This document shows positions 51,782 through 61,346 of a stretch of 64,000 nucleotides of DNA, piece by piece (positions within the stretch are counted from its first letter, which is position 1; each line of letters starts with the position of its first letter). Made by a program: the position numbers and the translations under genes. A model generated the notes under the pieces. The model searched no databases, had not been told where the DNA came from, and saw only the letters and a program-made list of their open reading frames with translations. The stretch comes from Bacteroides cellulosilyticus DSM 14838 (GTDB lineage: Bacteria; Bacteroidota; Bacteroidia; Bacteroidales; Bacteroidaceae), in NCBI RefSeq assembly GCF_000158035.1, contig NZ_EQ973490.1, positions 1,657,626 to 1,721,625 of the forward strand. The letters are read 5' to 3'.

Positions 51782-54700
51782 ATGATGAAAGCACTATTCT
51801 GCCATATATTATTTCTGCTTTTTATGCTTCCGATGTGGAGTCAGAGTAACATAATAGAGAATTATATACATATCAGTAAAAAAGAAGGCATATCCCATAA
51901 TAATATATCGACTATTCATGATGATTGCTATGGAGCAATCTGGATCGGTACTTTCAATGGGCTGGATGTTTATGACAGTAAGAAACTGACGCATATCGAC
52001 AGGTTTTCCGGTATGCCGATAAACTCTTTGTTCGATACGGGAAAGGAGATGTTTGTAGCTGCGGAAATGTTTTTGGAGGTATACGACTATGAAGCCGGTC
52101 GGTTTTCCCGCATAACGTACAATGGCAATGAACTTATGTATGCAGTCTCTATCTTTCGTTACGAGAACGATGTTATCATATTGAGTAATGGTAATATATA
52201 TAAGTATAAAGATAAAGAAGTGACTCTCATTAAGAGCAGTGTACCATTCCTGAGGCTTGTTTGTGATAAATATGGCGTATTGTGGGGACTGAATGGTGAC
52301 AAGGTATATAAGGTGGATAAGACTTTTGAAATCCTGAAAACATATAATCTGAAAGGTGCGGACCGCTCTCCTGCAAAAGGATTGTGTATTTATGCTGATT
52401 CACGGAGTATTATATGGATAGGAACCATCAAAGACGGACTGTTCAAGTATAACCGGACTTATGATGATTTTCATAAAGAAACCATTGTTTCGGAATACAA
52501 GGTCAACGATCTGGAAGATATTGCAAGTATCGCAGAAGATGAGTATAACCGGCTATGGATTGGATATAATTATGGTTTGGCGATATATGATTATAATGAT
52601 CATTTGTTTAGGAATTATGCCTTTGAGACGAACCATAACAGTCTGCAAAATGTAGCTATAACCAGTATATATCGGACTAAATCCCATAACATGGTTATCG
52701 GTTCTTATTTCTCCGGACTGTTCTATATAAAAGAACTGAACTCTACAAAGAAATTTTATACTCTTACCGATGCTAAAGATAATATAGGAGGCGTCACTTC
52801 CAATGGTATCGTGAGAGATCGGCTGTCGAGGCTTTGGGTTGCTACTAATTGTCGGGGAGTGAGCATATTGGATGAGAATGGAAAATTCATCAAGCGGCTG
52901 GATCATACGAATTCAGTCATCAGCAATAATATTATTTGCCTGGAAATGGGGCTGGACGGAAATGTCTGGGCGGGAGGTCTGTCTTCGGGATTATATAAGA
53001 TAGCGCCGGACGAACGTATCACCCATTATATGCCTTCATCCGTTGATACGACTTCTCTTTCCGGAAGTTTTGTACAGACTTTGTGTGCTCTCAATGAAGA
53101 CAGTTTGTTGGTGGCTACCAATAAAGGAATTGATATTTATTTGCATAAAGTGGGGACTTTCTCAAGAATCCTGACAAGCCAGGGCAGAAGCGACTATAAC
53201 TTTTTTGATTGTATGGTTTGTCATGATAAGGTATATCTGATAAACTCAATGTCCCTTTTTGGTTACGACCGTCTGACCAAGGAAATAAAAGAATATGTGT
53301 TGGCGGATGATCCTACTACTGCTTTTCAATGTGGATATGCCGATAAGAACGGTCACCTATGGTTGGGTACCAGAAGGGGCGAATTATTTTCGTTTGAGAA
53401 CGGAGAGTTCCAACTCTATATCAAACATAAGGCAATCAATACGATTGCCGGAATAGAAGGGGATGCAGAAGGAAACTTATGGCTTTCATCCGGAAATAAC
53501 TTGTTTCGTGTGACGCCTCAAAAAGAAGTCAGACAGTTTAATCTGGACTGGGGGCTGGATGGGAAAGAATTTAATGTGCGTTCCAGCTATACCGATAAAG
53601 AAGGGTGTATCTATTTTGGTGCTACCGAAAAACTTCTGAAGTTTGATCCGCAACGAATGGTAGAGCGAAAGCATATACAGCCTGTGCTGTATATATCGGC
53701 ACTCAAATTGTTTAATGTACCTGTTGAATCCGGATCGTCCATTCTGAAAAATCATATAGACAACACCGACCGTATAGTACTTGACAATGACCAGAACTTT
53801 GTTTCTTTTGCAGTGGTAAGTATAGATTATAATTCAGATCAACCGCTCTCTCCCTATAAGATTGTCTATCAACTGGAAAATTATGATAATCATTGGTATG
53901 ATGTGAATGCAGCTTCGAATGAGATATCATTTACGGGACTTTCTACCGGCAACTACGTATTGCATATCCAACTGAAAGCTGATAATGGAGATGTGCTTGC
54001 CGATAAAAAGATAGAAATAAAAGTACTCCCGCCGCTTTGGCTGAGTCCTTATATGATAGTGCTGTATATTCTGTTGCTTGGAATTGTAATTTATGCCATA
54101 CGTTCCTTTATCGTGAAACAGCGGAGAGCTAAAGAACTGGTGGCGCAATCTAAGAGGGAACAGGCTGAAATGGAAAAATTGAATACTCTGAAACTGGATT
54201 TCTTCACGAGTCTGTCCCATGAGTTCCAGCGGCCTCTTGCCATTATATCTACTTTGCAGAATGATCTGCTACCTGATGACAGTGAGCAGGATAGCGAGAC
54301 TAATATTTTTAAGCGTAACGTGAAACGTTTGCAATATCTTATCGACCAGTTGATGGATTTCAGAAATATCGAGTCGCAGCATGCGAAGGTCAAAATGGAT
54401 AAATATGACATTGTCTGTTTCTTGAATGATATCTATGAAGCCTTTACTCCATTGTTCAGGCACAAGGAGATATCCCACGAGTTTATATCTGATACGACCT
54501 CTCTGCCTATTCTGTTTGATTCCGATAAACTGGAAATATTGATTGGTAATTTACTAAGCAATGCGTTTAAGCATACACGACAGGGAGGAAAGTGTTATTT
54601 GAAGATAGCTCATAAGGAAGAAGTGGTGACGGTGGATGTTTTCAATAGTGGCCCGTGCCTGACTGAGGAACAGAAGACTGCCATTTTTCAGCCTTATAAC

Positions 54701-55711
54701 AGTATACAAATAGCTGATATGCGTTCTAACGGGGGAATCGGACTGTCCATTGCCAACAGTATTGTTAAATTGTTGAATATACACCTGTCTGTTATATCTG
54801 TCGAAAACGAAGGGAATATTTTCAGAATAGAGATGCCGTTGCATAAAGATGACAATCTCGAACTCATCAGTCCCCGGATTAAGGTTGTCAATCAGATTAT
54901 TGATAATACCATCTATGTGGAAGAGCAGGCTCAGTCTTCAAATGAAGATATGGATGAAAGGAATCTCTTCCAGGTGTTGATTGTGGAGGATGATGCGGAT
55001 ACGAAGAAAATATTGAAGAAGAAGTTACAGAAGAACTTCCATGTGTTGTTAGCTTCAGATTCTGATGAGGCTTTATTGGTACTGAAATCTCAGAATGTGG
55101 ATATGGTGATCAGTAATATGGCTCCTCAGGTCGATGGACTGGGGTTGTGCAAGACCATTAAAGATAATGAAAAGACCAATCGCATACTTGTATTACTGAT
55201 TTCTTCGGATTTATCGCCCGAAAGTAAAATTGCGGCATTCCAGGCGGGAACCGATGCGTTTATGCAGAAACCGATCCATATACAGGAATTGCTTCTTCGT
55301 ATGAATAATATGTTGAAGAATAAAAATGCACTTCGGTCTTACTATTCTAATTTCGATCAGGCAAACGTTACGGAGCAGAATATGAACAATGCGGATGAAG
55401 TCTTTCTGAAGAATCTGACAGATTTTGTTCTCCAGCACTTGAGTGATCCTGAAATGTCGGTCAACCTCATCACTAAACATTTTAATATCAGCCGTACCCT
55501 GCTATACATGAATGTTAAGCGAATCACGGACCAAACTCCTTCAAACTTCATCCTTAATATAAAAATGTCTCAGGCTAAAAAGATGTTATTGACTACCAGT
55601 ATGACCTCTTCCGAAATTGCGGATCAGTTAGGCTATTGCAACTCCAATCATTTCAGCCGTCAGTTTAAAGAATACTATAATACTACGCCGGGTAAATTCC
55701 GTAAACAGTAA
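51782..55711 (+). CDS. Hybrid two-component system regulator (HTCS) of PUL 2 with atypical receiver
   Basis: This 1309-aa sensor and regulator probably controls the GH97-susCD locus. It has a signal peptide (MMKALFCHILFLLFMLPMWSQ), propeller repeats to about 660 (GAIWIGTFNGLDVYD), a Y_Y_Y-like domain, a membrane helix (about 755-777), HisKA with SLSHEFQRPLAIIST (His about 812), HATPase (NLLSNAFKH, GGIGLSIANSI), a receiver and an AraC HTH ending the protein. The receiver reads DMVISNMAPQVDG where canonical ones read D..I.D.MMP..DG: the phosphoacceptor Asp is Asn (about 1112) and one residue is missing. Phosphotransfer is therefore doubtful. ATG 51782 is preferred over the TTG at 51755. Confidence 0.92.
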   Translation: MMKALFCHILFLLFMLPMWSQSNIIENYIHISKKEGISHNNISTIHDDCYGAIWIGTFNGLDVYDSKKLTHIDRFSGMPINSLFDTGKEMFVAAEMFLEVYDYEAGRFSRITYNGNELMYAVSIFRYENDVIILSNGNIYKYKDKEVTLIKSSVPFLRLVCDKYGVLWGLNGDKVYKVDKTFEILKTYNLKGADRSPAKGLCIYADSRSIIWIGTIKDGLFKYNRTYDDFHKETIVSEYKVNDLEDIASIAEDEYNRLWIGYNYGLAIYDYNDHLFRNYAFETNHNSLQNVAITSIYRTKSHNMVIGSYFSGLFYIKELNSTKKFYTLTDAKDNIGGVTSNGIVRDRLSRLWVATNCRGVSILDENGKFIKRLDHTNSVISNNIICLEMGLDGNVWAGGLSSGLYKIAPDERITHYMPSSVDTTSLSGSFVQTLCALNEDSLLVATNKGIDIYLHKVGTFSRILTSQGRSDYNFFDCMVCHDKVYLINSMSLFGYDRLTKEIKEYVLADDPTTAFQCGYADKNGHLWLGTRRGELFSFENGEFQLYIKHKAINTIAGIEGDAEGNLWLSSGNNLFRVTPQKEVRQFNLDWGLDGKEFNVRSSYTDKEGCIYFGATEKLLKFDPQRMVERKHIQPVLYISALKLFNVPVESGSSILKNHIDNTDRIVLDNDQNFVSFAVVSIDYNSDQPLSPYKIVYQLENYDNHWYDVNAASNEISFTGLSTGNYVLHIQLKADNGDVLADKKIEIKVLPPLWLSPYMIVLYILLLGIVIYAIRSFIVKQRRAKELVAQSKREQAEMEKLNTLKLDFFTSLSHEFQRPLAIISTLQNDLLPDDSEQDSETNIFKRNVKRLQYLIDQLMDFRNIESQHAKVKMDKYDIVCFLNDIYEAFTPLFRHKEISHEFISDTTSLPILFDSDKLEILIGNLLSNAFKHTRQGGKCYLKIAHKEEVVTVDVFNSGPCLTEEQKTAIFQPYNSIQIADMRSNGGIGLSIANSIVKLLNIHLSVISVENEGNIFRIEMPLHKDDNLELISPRIKVVNQIIDNTIYVEEQAQSSNEDMDERNLFQVLIVEDDADTKKILKKKLQKNFHVLLASDSDEALLVLKSQNVDMVISNMAPQVDGLGLCKTIKDNEKTNRILVLLISSDLSPESKIAAFQAGTDAFMQKPIHIQELLLRMNNMLKNKNALRSYYSNFDQANVTEQNMNNADEVFLKNLTDFVLQHLSDPEMSVNLITKHFNISRTLLYMNVKRITDQTPSNFILNIKMSQAKKMLLTTSMTSSEIADQLGYCNSNHFSRQFKEYYNTTPGKFRKQ

Positions 55712-55775
55712 TTAAGAACGTTGTAAAAACGAACTCGATTTCATTCCTCTTCAACGTATTATATATGTTGGTAAG

Positions 55776-55818
55776 ACAAATATGCACTTTTTGCAGGGGA
55801 ATAATTGTGCATATTTGT
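55776..55818. promoter_or_regulatory. 12-bp perfect inverted repeat between HTCS and GH97 genes (candidate operator)
   Basis: ACAAATATGCAC (55776-55787) and GTGCATATTTGT (55807-55818) are exact inverses with a 19-bp spacer (31 bp center to center, about three turns). No T-run follows, so a binding site for the adjacent HTCS is likelier than a terminator. The rest of 55712-55923 is AT-rich with nothing else seen. Confidence 0.5.
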
Positions 55819-55923
55819 TCAGAACCTATATACATATATTCATTTCTTCCATTTACATTTTTACCTAATCTACAATGCACCATTTCTAAACGAATAGATA
55901 AAATGCGTGATGCATTATCCCTA

Positions 55924-55931
55924 TATATTTG
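55924..55931 (+). promoter_or_regulatory. -7 box for the GH97-susCD operon
   Basis: TATATTTG followed by TCT matches the consensus and gives a leader of about 85-90 nt to ATG 56023. No -33 was seen, as expected for an activated promoter. Confidence 0.5.
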
Positions 55932-56022
55932 TCTCGGGGAAAACGAGAAATCATAGACTGAATAAGCAGGTTTTCTCTTTGATACAGACTAAAAAGTAAT
56001 GTGTAATATATATAGTAAAACA

Positions 56023-58029
56023 ATGGATAGAATGAAACATGTAACTCGGATAGCTTTCGCCTTGTTAATGGCAACTTGTACGGCGCCGGTTTTTTCACAA
56101 AAAACATTTGTGCTATGTTCGCCCGATGAGAAATTTCAATCGGAAATAAAAATAAGCACGACGGATATTAAATATAATATCAAGCACGATGGTGATCTGA
56201 TACTCGATTTCTCGCGCATTCATATGAGTCTGGATAAGGGACGGGCTTTCGGCATAAATCCGAAACTGTCCGGAACAAAGACTAAGACTGTAGACCGGAT
56301 ATTGAATGCGGATATATATAAGAAGAAAGAAGTAAGGGATAACTTCAATGAGTTGACACTGAAATTTAAAGGGAATTACCGGATTGTTTTCAGAGCATAC
56401 AATGAAGGTATAGCATATCGTTTTGAATCGGATATTAAGGGGGATATCATTGTTGAAAATGAATTGTCGGAGTTTAACTTCCTTCATGATGCTAAAGCAT
56501 ATATACCTTATGTAAGGGATAATGTTGCTACACTGGAAAGCCAGTTCGGTAATCCTTTTGAGAACATTTATAAATATGAGAATATATCTCAATGGGATAC
56601 ATCACGTATAGCATTTCTTCCGTTGCTGGTTGAGGGGAGAAATGGAAAGAAACTCTGCATCCTGGAGGCTGATTTATTAAATTATCCGGGTATGTATCTG
56701 TATAATGGTGACGGGAGTAACACGTTGAAGAGTGTTTTTGCACCTTATCCTAAGGAGGTAGAGCAAGGCGGCTATTTGAATTTGCAGGGATTAGTGAAGT
56801 CTCGTGAGCCATATATAGCGAAAGTCAGCGGTGTAACCTCATTTCCCTGGCGTATCATGGTCGTTTCTGAAAATGATAAGGAACTGGCGGATAATGATAT
56901 GGTGTTTAAACTGGCTACCCGACCACAGGGTGACTTTTCATGGGTGAAACCAGGAAAAGCGGCATGGGAGTGGTGGCATGCATGGAACCTGCTGGGAGTT
57001 GATTTTAAAACAGGTATTAATAATGAGACTTACAAATGCTACATTGATTTCGCATCCCGGTATGGTGTAGAGTATATCCTTCTGGACGATGGCTGGTCTC
57101 CTAAAAATGAGGCGGATTTGTTTAAGGTTGTTCCAGAACTTGATCTGCCGGAACTTGTCAGATATGGAAAAGAACGGAATGTGGGACTTATTCTTTGGGC
57201 AGGCTACTATCCTTTCGATCGGGATATGGAAAGTGTATGCAAGTATTATTCTGAAATGGGAATCAAAGGTTTTAAGGTGGATTATATGGAAAGGGATGAC
57301 CAACTGATGGTGGACTTTCATCATAGAGCTGCTGAAGTTGCCGCAAAATATAAACTGCTGCTTGATCTTCATGGAACATATAAGCCTACCGGATTACAGT
57401 GTACTTACCCTAATGTGGTAAATATAGAGGGGGTACACGGATTGGAACAGATGAAGTTTCCGACTGCATTTATTGATCAGGTGACGTATGATGTGACGAT
57501 GCCCTTTATCCGCATGATGGCCGGTCCGGTCGATTATACGCAAGGAGCTATGCATAATGCTTCGCGGGAGAACTTCAGGGCCATTCATGACGAACCGATG
57601 AGTCAAGGTACACGCTGTCGTCAACTGGCGGAGTATATTGTTTTCGATTCACCGCTGAATATGCTTTGTGACAGTCCTTCGAGTTATGAACGTGAACATG
57701 AATGTACAAGTTTTATTGCCGGTATACCCACTGTGTGGGATCATACAACCGTCCTTTGCGGGAAAGTCTCGGAATATATAGCGACAGCCCGTCAGAAGGG
57801 GAATATATGGTATGTCGGTGCTATGACTAACTGGGAGGAATGTACCATCGAAATCGATCTTTCTTTTCTGGGTGCGGGAGACTTTAAAGCTGAAATATTC
57901 CGTGACGGAGTGAATGCCTACCGGTATGCCCGTGACTATAAGAAAGAGCTTATCGAGATTCCGGCTGACAGGAAACTGAAGGTTCGGATGGCACCCGGTG
58001 GAGGATTTGCCGCCAGAATTTATCAATAA
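56023..58029 (+). CDS. GH97 glycosidase of the retaining (alpha-galactosidase-like) type
   Basis: This 668-aa exported enzyme has the GH97 layout: N-terminal beta-super-sandwich (SPDEKFQSEIKISTTDIKYNI), TIM barrel with ILLDDGWSPKNEADLFK and GLILWAGYYPFDRDME, and a C-terminal beta domain. The GFKVDYMERDDQ stretch puts Asp (about 419) where retaining members have the nucleophile; GVHGLEQ (Glu about 470) fits the acid/base. Inverting SusB-type alpha-glucosidases use Glu residues elsewhere. I therefore favour alpha-galactosidase-like activity, but substrate is uncertain. Other in-frame ATGs are at 55999 and 56032. Its gene opens the susCD operon. Confidence 0.85.
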   Translation: MDRMKHVTRIAFALLMATCTAPVFSQKTFVLCSPDEKFQSEIKISTTDIKYNIKHDGDLILDFSRIHMSLDKGRAFGINPKLSGTKTKTVDRILNADIYKKKEVRDNFNELTLKFKGNYRIVFRAYNEGIAYRFESDIKGDIIVENELSEFNFLHDAKAYIPYVRDNVATLESQFGNPFENIYKYENISQWDTSRIAFLPLLVEGRNGKKLCILEADLLNYPGMYLYNGDGSNTLKSVFAPYPKEVEQGGYLNLQGLVKSREPYIAKVSGVTSFPWRIMVVSENDKELADNDMVFKLATRPQGDFSWVKPGKAAWEWWHAWNLLGVDFKTGINNETYKCYIDFASRYGVEYILLDDGWSPKNEADLFKVVPELDLPELVRYGKERNVGLILWAGYYPFDRDMESVCKYYSEMGIKGFKVDYMERDDQLMVDFHHRAAEVAAKYKLLLDLHGTYKPTGLQCTYPNVVNIEGVHGLEQMKFPTAFIDQVTYDVTMPFIRMMAGPVDYTQGAMHNASRENFRAIHDEPMSQGTRCRQLAEYIVFDSPLNMLCDSPSSYEREHECTSFIAGIPTVWDHTTVLCGKVSEYIATARQKGNIWYVGAMTNWEECTIEIDLSFLGAGDFKAEIFRDGVNAYRYARDYKKELIEIPADRKLKVRMAPGGGFAARIYQ

Positions 58030-58103
58030 TGTTTATATTAGGAGTTAATGAACAACCCTTTTAAAATAAATAATTTAATAATAACCTTTTAATTAATGCA
58101 CTT

Positions 58104-61100
58104 ATGATGAAAGATCACAATTTCTGGAAAAGAAAAGGAGTTTTTTCCGTTTTGCTGGTTTGCCTCTTAGGAAGCACGAATGCAGGCTATGCATCTGATC
58201 CGGAACATGCTATGACAAGTGGCGGAACCACCGGAACGATGGGAGTAAATCTGCAACAACAGCAACAAAGGATCACTATCCGTGGAAATATCATGGATAC
58301 TAAGTCGGAACCGCTGGCGGGTGTACATGTTATACTGAAAGGAGACAACAGTGTGGCTACCGTATCAGATCTCAATGGAGACTATACCATACAGGTACCG
58401 TCGAAGAATGTGTCACTGGAATTTATATACATGGGAATGGCTACTCAGGAACAAAGGGTAGGCTCGCGCCAGATTATCAATGTTATCATGCAGGAAGATG
58501 AAAACCTGTTGGAAGAAGTGGTAGTGGTAGGATTCGGTACACAGAAGAAAGAGTCGGTAGTGGGATCTATCTCGACCATCAGACCGGCGAGTTTGCAGAA
58601 AGGTACTTCGCGTTCGCTCAGTAACAATCTGATAGGGCAACTCTCGGGTGTTATCGGAAGCCAACGTTCAGGTGAGCCGGGATATGATGGAGCTTCATTT
58701 TTTATTCGAGGTATCTCTACATTCAATGGCAACAACAATCCTCTGATATTGGTAGATGGTGTGGAAAGAAGTCTGGATAATATCGATCCGGCAGAAATAG
58801 AATCATTCTCTATCCTGAAAGATGCTGCGGCGAGTGCGGTATATGGTGTGAGGGGGGCTAACGGTGTGATTCTTATCAATACCAAAAGAGGAAAGATTGG
58901 AAAACCATCTGTCGATATCCGTTTTGAACAGGGTATCACATTTCTTGGTAAGACACCCGACTATATCGGTGCTTATGATTATGCAAGTCTTGTGAACGCC
59001 ATTGCGAAGGAAGAGGGAAACCAGATTCCTTACTCGCAGGAGGATCTGGAAAAATATCGTACGGGTTCAGATCCTGACCTGTATCCGGATGTGAACTGGA
59101 TTGACGCTATTACAAAGAAATTCGGAACAAATTCAAGAGTGAATCTGGATGTAACGGGAGGTAGTGATATTCTGAGATATAGTCTTGTTGGATCATACTA
59201 CAACACAAGAGGTATTATGGATCGTGACAAGAGTTATGAATGGGACAACTCGGATCGGTTGAACCGCTTCAGCCTGCGTTCCAACGTGGATGTCAATATT
59301 ACGCCTACTACTTTACTGCGCGTCAATATCGGTGGATTCTTGCAGGATCATACCTTGTCCGCAGGTAAGAAGTCAACGGATGGTAATTATGCTTCGCTCG
59401 ATGAAATCTTCCAGACAGCTTTTACCACATCGCCTATTGCTCACCCTACACGCTATTCCACTGGCGAAATTCCTGTGGTTGCCAACCGGGCTAATCCTTG
59501 GGCATGGCTGACACAGACCGGATATCAGACAAGAAAGGAGAGTAGCCTTGAGACGCTGTTCTCCATAGAGCAAGATCTGAGTATGCTGGTTAAAGGACTG
59601 AAAATAAAAGGACTCTTCTCTTTCGACCGTTATTCGGCAAGTGGTGTGCGCAGATCGAAAAATCCGACATATTACCAGCCAGCCAACGGCAGGAACCCGG
59701 ATGGAACATTGAACTTGCATATGCTGGGTAATGGAGATGAGTACCTGGATTATTCTTCGTATGGAGAATACGGTACAAACAGCACCTATACAGAGTTTTC
59801 GGCAAACTATGCCAATACGTTTGGCAAGCATGGTGTGCAGGGTATGTTTATGTACGATATGCGTAACCTCGACACTGGTGACAAGCAACCTTTCCGCTTC
59901 ATGGGTATTGCAGGACGTTTCTCGTATACATTTGATAACCGTTATGTGACTGAATTTAATTTCGGTTACAATGGCTCGGAGAATTTCGCTAAGGGCAAGC
60001 GCTACGGTTTCTTTCCGTCGGTGGCTCTGGGATGGATTGTATCCGAAGAAAAATTCATGGAACCGGTACGTAATGTATTGAGTAAATTAAAATTGCGTGG
60101 GTCTTATGGTCTGGTTGGTAACGATTGTATCGGTGCAACCCGTGGAGCTGTCCGTTTTCCTTATATCACTACTATCGATGAAGTGTCGGGATATACTTTT
60201 GGTATGGATGGCAATGTATACATTGGCGGTATGCAGGAAGGCTTGGCCGGTTCTCCTGATCTGACTTGGGAAAAGGTGAAGAAACTGAATATCGGAGTCG
60301 AGGTAGGCATTTTGAATACGATAAATTTGACGGTGGATTTCTTCCAGGATAAACGTTATGACATCTTTATGCAACGCGTCAATGTGCCTTCATCAACCGG
60401 TTTCACCAATAATCCGTATGCCAATTATGGTAAGACTACGAATAAGGGTGTGGAGCTGTCTCTTGAAATGAACAAGCGTTTTAGCAAGGATTTTGAAGTA
60501 ATGGCGCAGGCTACTATGACTTATGCTAAAAGCCGGATTGATGAGATAGACGAACCTGTTACCGTCATTGGTACAAATCGTGCAAGAACGGGACGCCCCA
60601 TCGGACAGATATACGGTTACATAGACGAAGGTCTGTTCACGGAGGATGATTTTGCAGATGTGGCAAATGGCATCCTGAAAGAAGGTATTCCGGTTCCGCA
60701 GTTCTCAAATAATATCCGTCCGGGTGATATTAAATATAAGGATGTCAACAATGATGGTATCATCAATGCTCTGGATCAGTCGCCCATCGGTGGTACCTGG
60801 GATCCAATGCTGGTTTACGGTTTCGGATTGAATATGAGATATAAGAATATTGATTTTGGTTTCTTCCTGCAAGGTAATGGCAAGACTTACCGCATCATCG
60901 GTTCGGGTGTGAAAACCTTTATCCCCGGTACGGGTGCCAATACTAAGGAGGGAAATATCTATAGCAACTATCAAGACCGTTGGACACCTGAAAACCCGAG
61001 TCAAAATGTATTTTGGCCACGTTTGTCCAGTACTATCAATGAAAATAATACCCAACCGTCAACCTGGTGGGTACGCAACATGAGTATGCTGAGGGTGAAG

Positions 61101-61298
61101 AGCATTGAATTAGGCTATAGTTTTTCCAAGAAGTCCCTTTTGCCACACTTCATCAGTAATGCCCGTCTTTTTGTAGCCTGTTCCAATCCGTTTGAATTCT
61201 CTAAGTTCAAAATGTGGGACCCAGAGCTTGATACCAGTACGGGAGCTAAATATCCAATCCCGAGAGTCGTATCTTTCGGATTTAATCTGTCTTTCTAA
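58104..61298 (+). CDS. SusC-type TonB-dependent receptor of PUL 2
   Basis: This 1064-aa outer-membrane receptor has a signal region (VFSVLLVCLLGSTNAGYA), an unusual Gly/Thr/Gln spacer (about 35-55, ending QQQQQ), the carboxypeptidase-regulatory-like domain (ITIRGNIMDTKSEPLAGVHV), plug with LLEEVVVVGFGTQKKESVVGS and DAAASAVYGVRGANGVILI, and a barrel ending in terminal Phe (VVSFGFNLSF). It is intact. The SusD partner follows 48 nt downstream. Confidence 0.95.
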   Translation: MMKDHNFWKRKGVFSVLLVCLLGSTNAGYASDPEHAMTSGGTTGTMGVNLQQQQQRITIRGNIMDTKSEPLAGVHVILKGDNSVATVSDLNGDYTIQVPSKNVSLEFIYMGMATQEQRVGSRQIINVIMQEDENLLEEVVVVGFGTQKKESVVGSISTIRPASLQKGTSRSLSNNLIGQLSGVIGSQRSGEPGYDGASFFIRGISTFNGNNNPLILVDGVERSLDNIDPAEIESFSILKDAAASAVYGVRGANGVILINTKRGKIGKPSVDIRFEQGITFLGKTPDYIGAYDYASLVNAIAKEEGNQIPYSQEDLEKYRTGSDPDLYPDVNWIDAITKKFGTNSRVNLDVTGGSDILRYSLVGSYYNTRGIMDRDKSYEWDNSDRLNRFSLRSNVDVNITPTTLLRVNIGGFLQDHTLSAGKKSTDGNYASLDEIFQTAFTTSPIAHPTRYSTGEIPVVANRANPWAWLTQTGYQTRKESSLETLFSIEQDLSMLVKGLKIKGLFSFDRYSASGVRRSKNPTYYQPANGRNPDGTLNLHMLGNGDEYLDYSSYGEYGTNSTYTEFSANYANTFGKHGVQGMFMYDMRNLDTGDKQPFRFMGIAGRFSYTFDNRYVTEFNFGYNGSENFAKGKRYGFFPSVALGWIVSEEKFMEPVRNVLSKLKLRGSYGLVGNDCIGATRGAVRFPYITTIDEVSGYTFGMDGNVYIGGMQEGLAGSPDLTWEKVKKLNIGVEVGILNTINLTVDFFQDKRYDIFMQRVNVPSSTGFTNNPYANYGKTTNKGVELSLEMNKRFSKDFEVMAQATMTYAKSRIDEIDEPVTVIGTNRARTGRPIGQIYGYIDEGLFTEDDFADVANGILKEGIPVPQFSNNIRPGDIKYKDVNNDGIINALDQSPIGGTWDPMLVYGFGLNMRYKNIDFGFFLQGNGKTYRIIGSGVKTFIPGTGANTKEGNIYSNYQDRWTPENPSQNVFWPRLSSTINENNTQPSTWWVRNMSMLRVKSIELGYSFSKKSLLPHFISNARLFVACSNPFEFSKFKMWDPELDTSTGAKYPIPRVVSFGFNLSF

Positions 61299-61346
61299 AG
61301 AAGACCTGGAGTTTGGATTATAAAACAATTAAAACAGAAAAAGAAT

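Noticed and set aside
56023-58029. SusB-type inverting alpha-glucosidase
   Set aside because: The catalytic region has KVDYMERDD, as in retaining GH97 members, not the Glu pattern of SusB.
59373-59888. A 171-codon minus-strand frame
   Set aside because: It is a shadow within susC of PUL 2; the same holds for 58445-58939.
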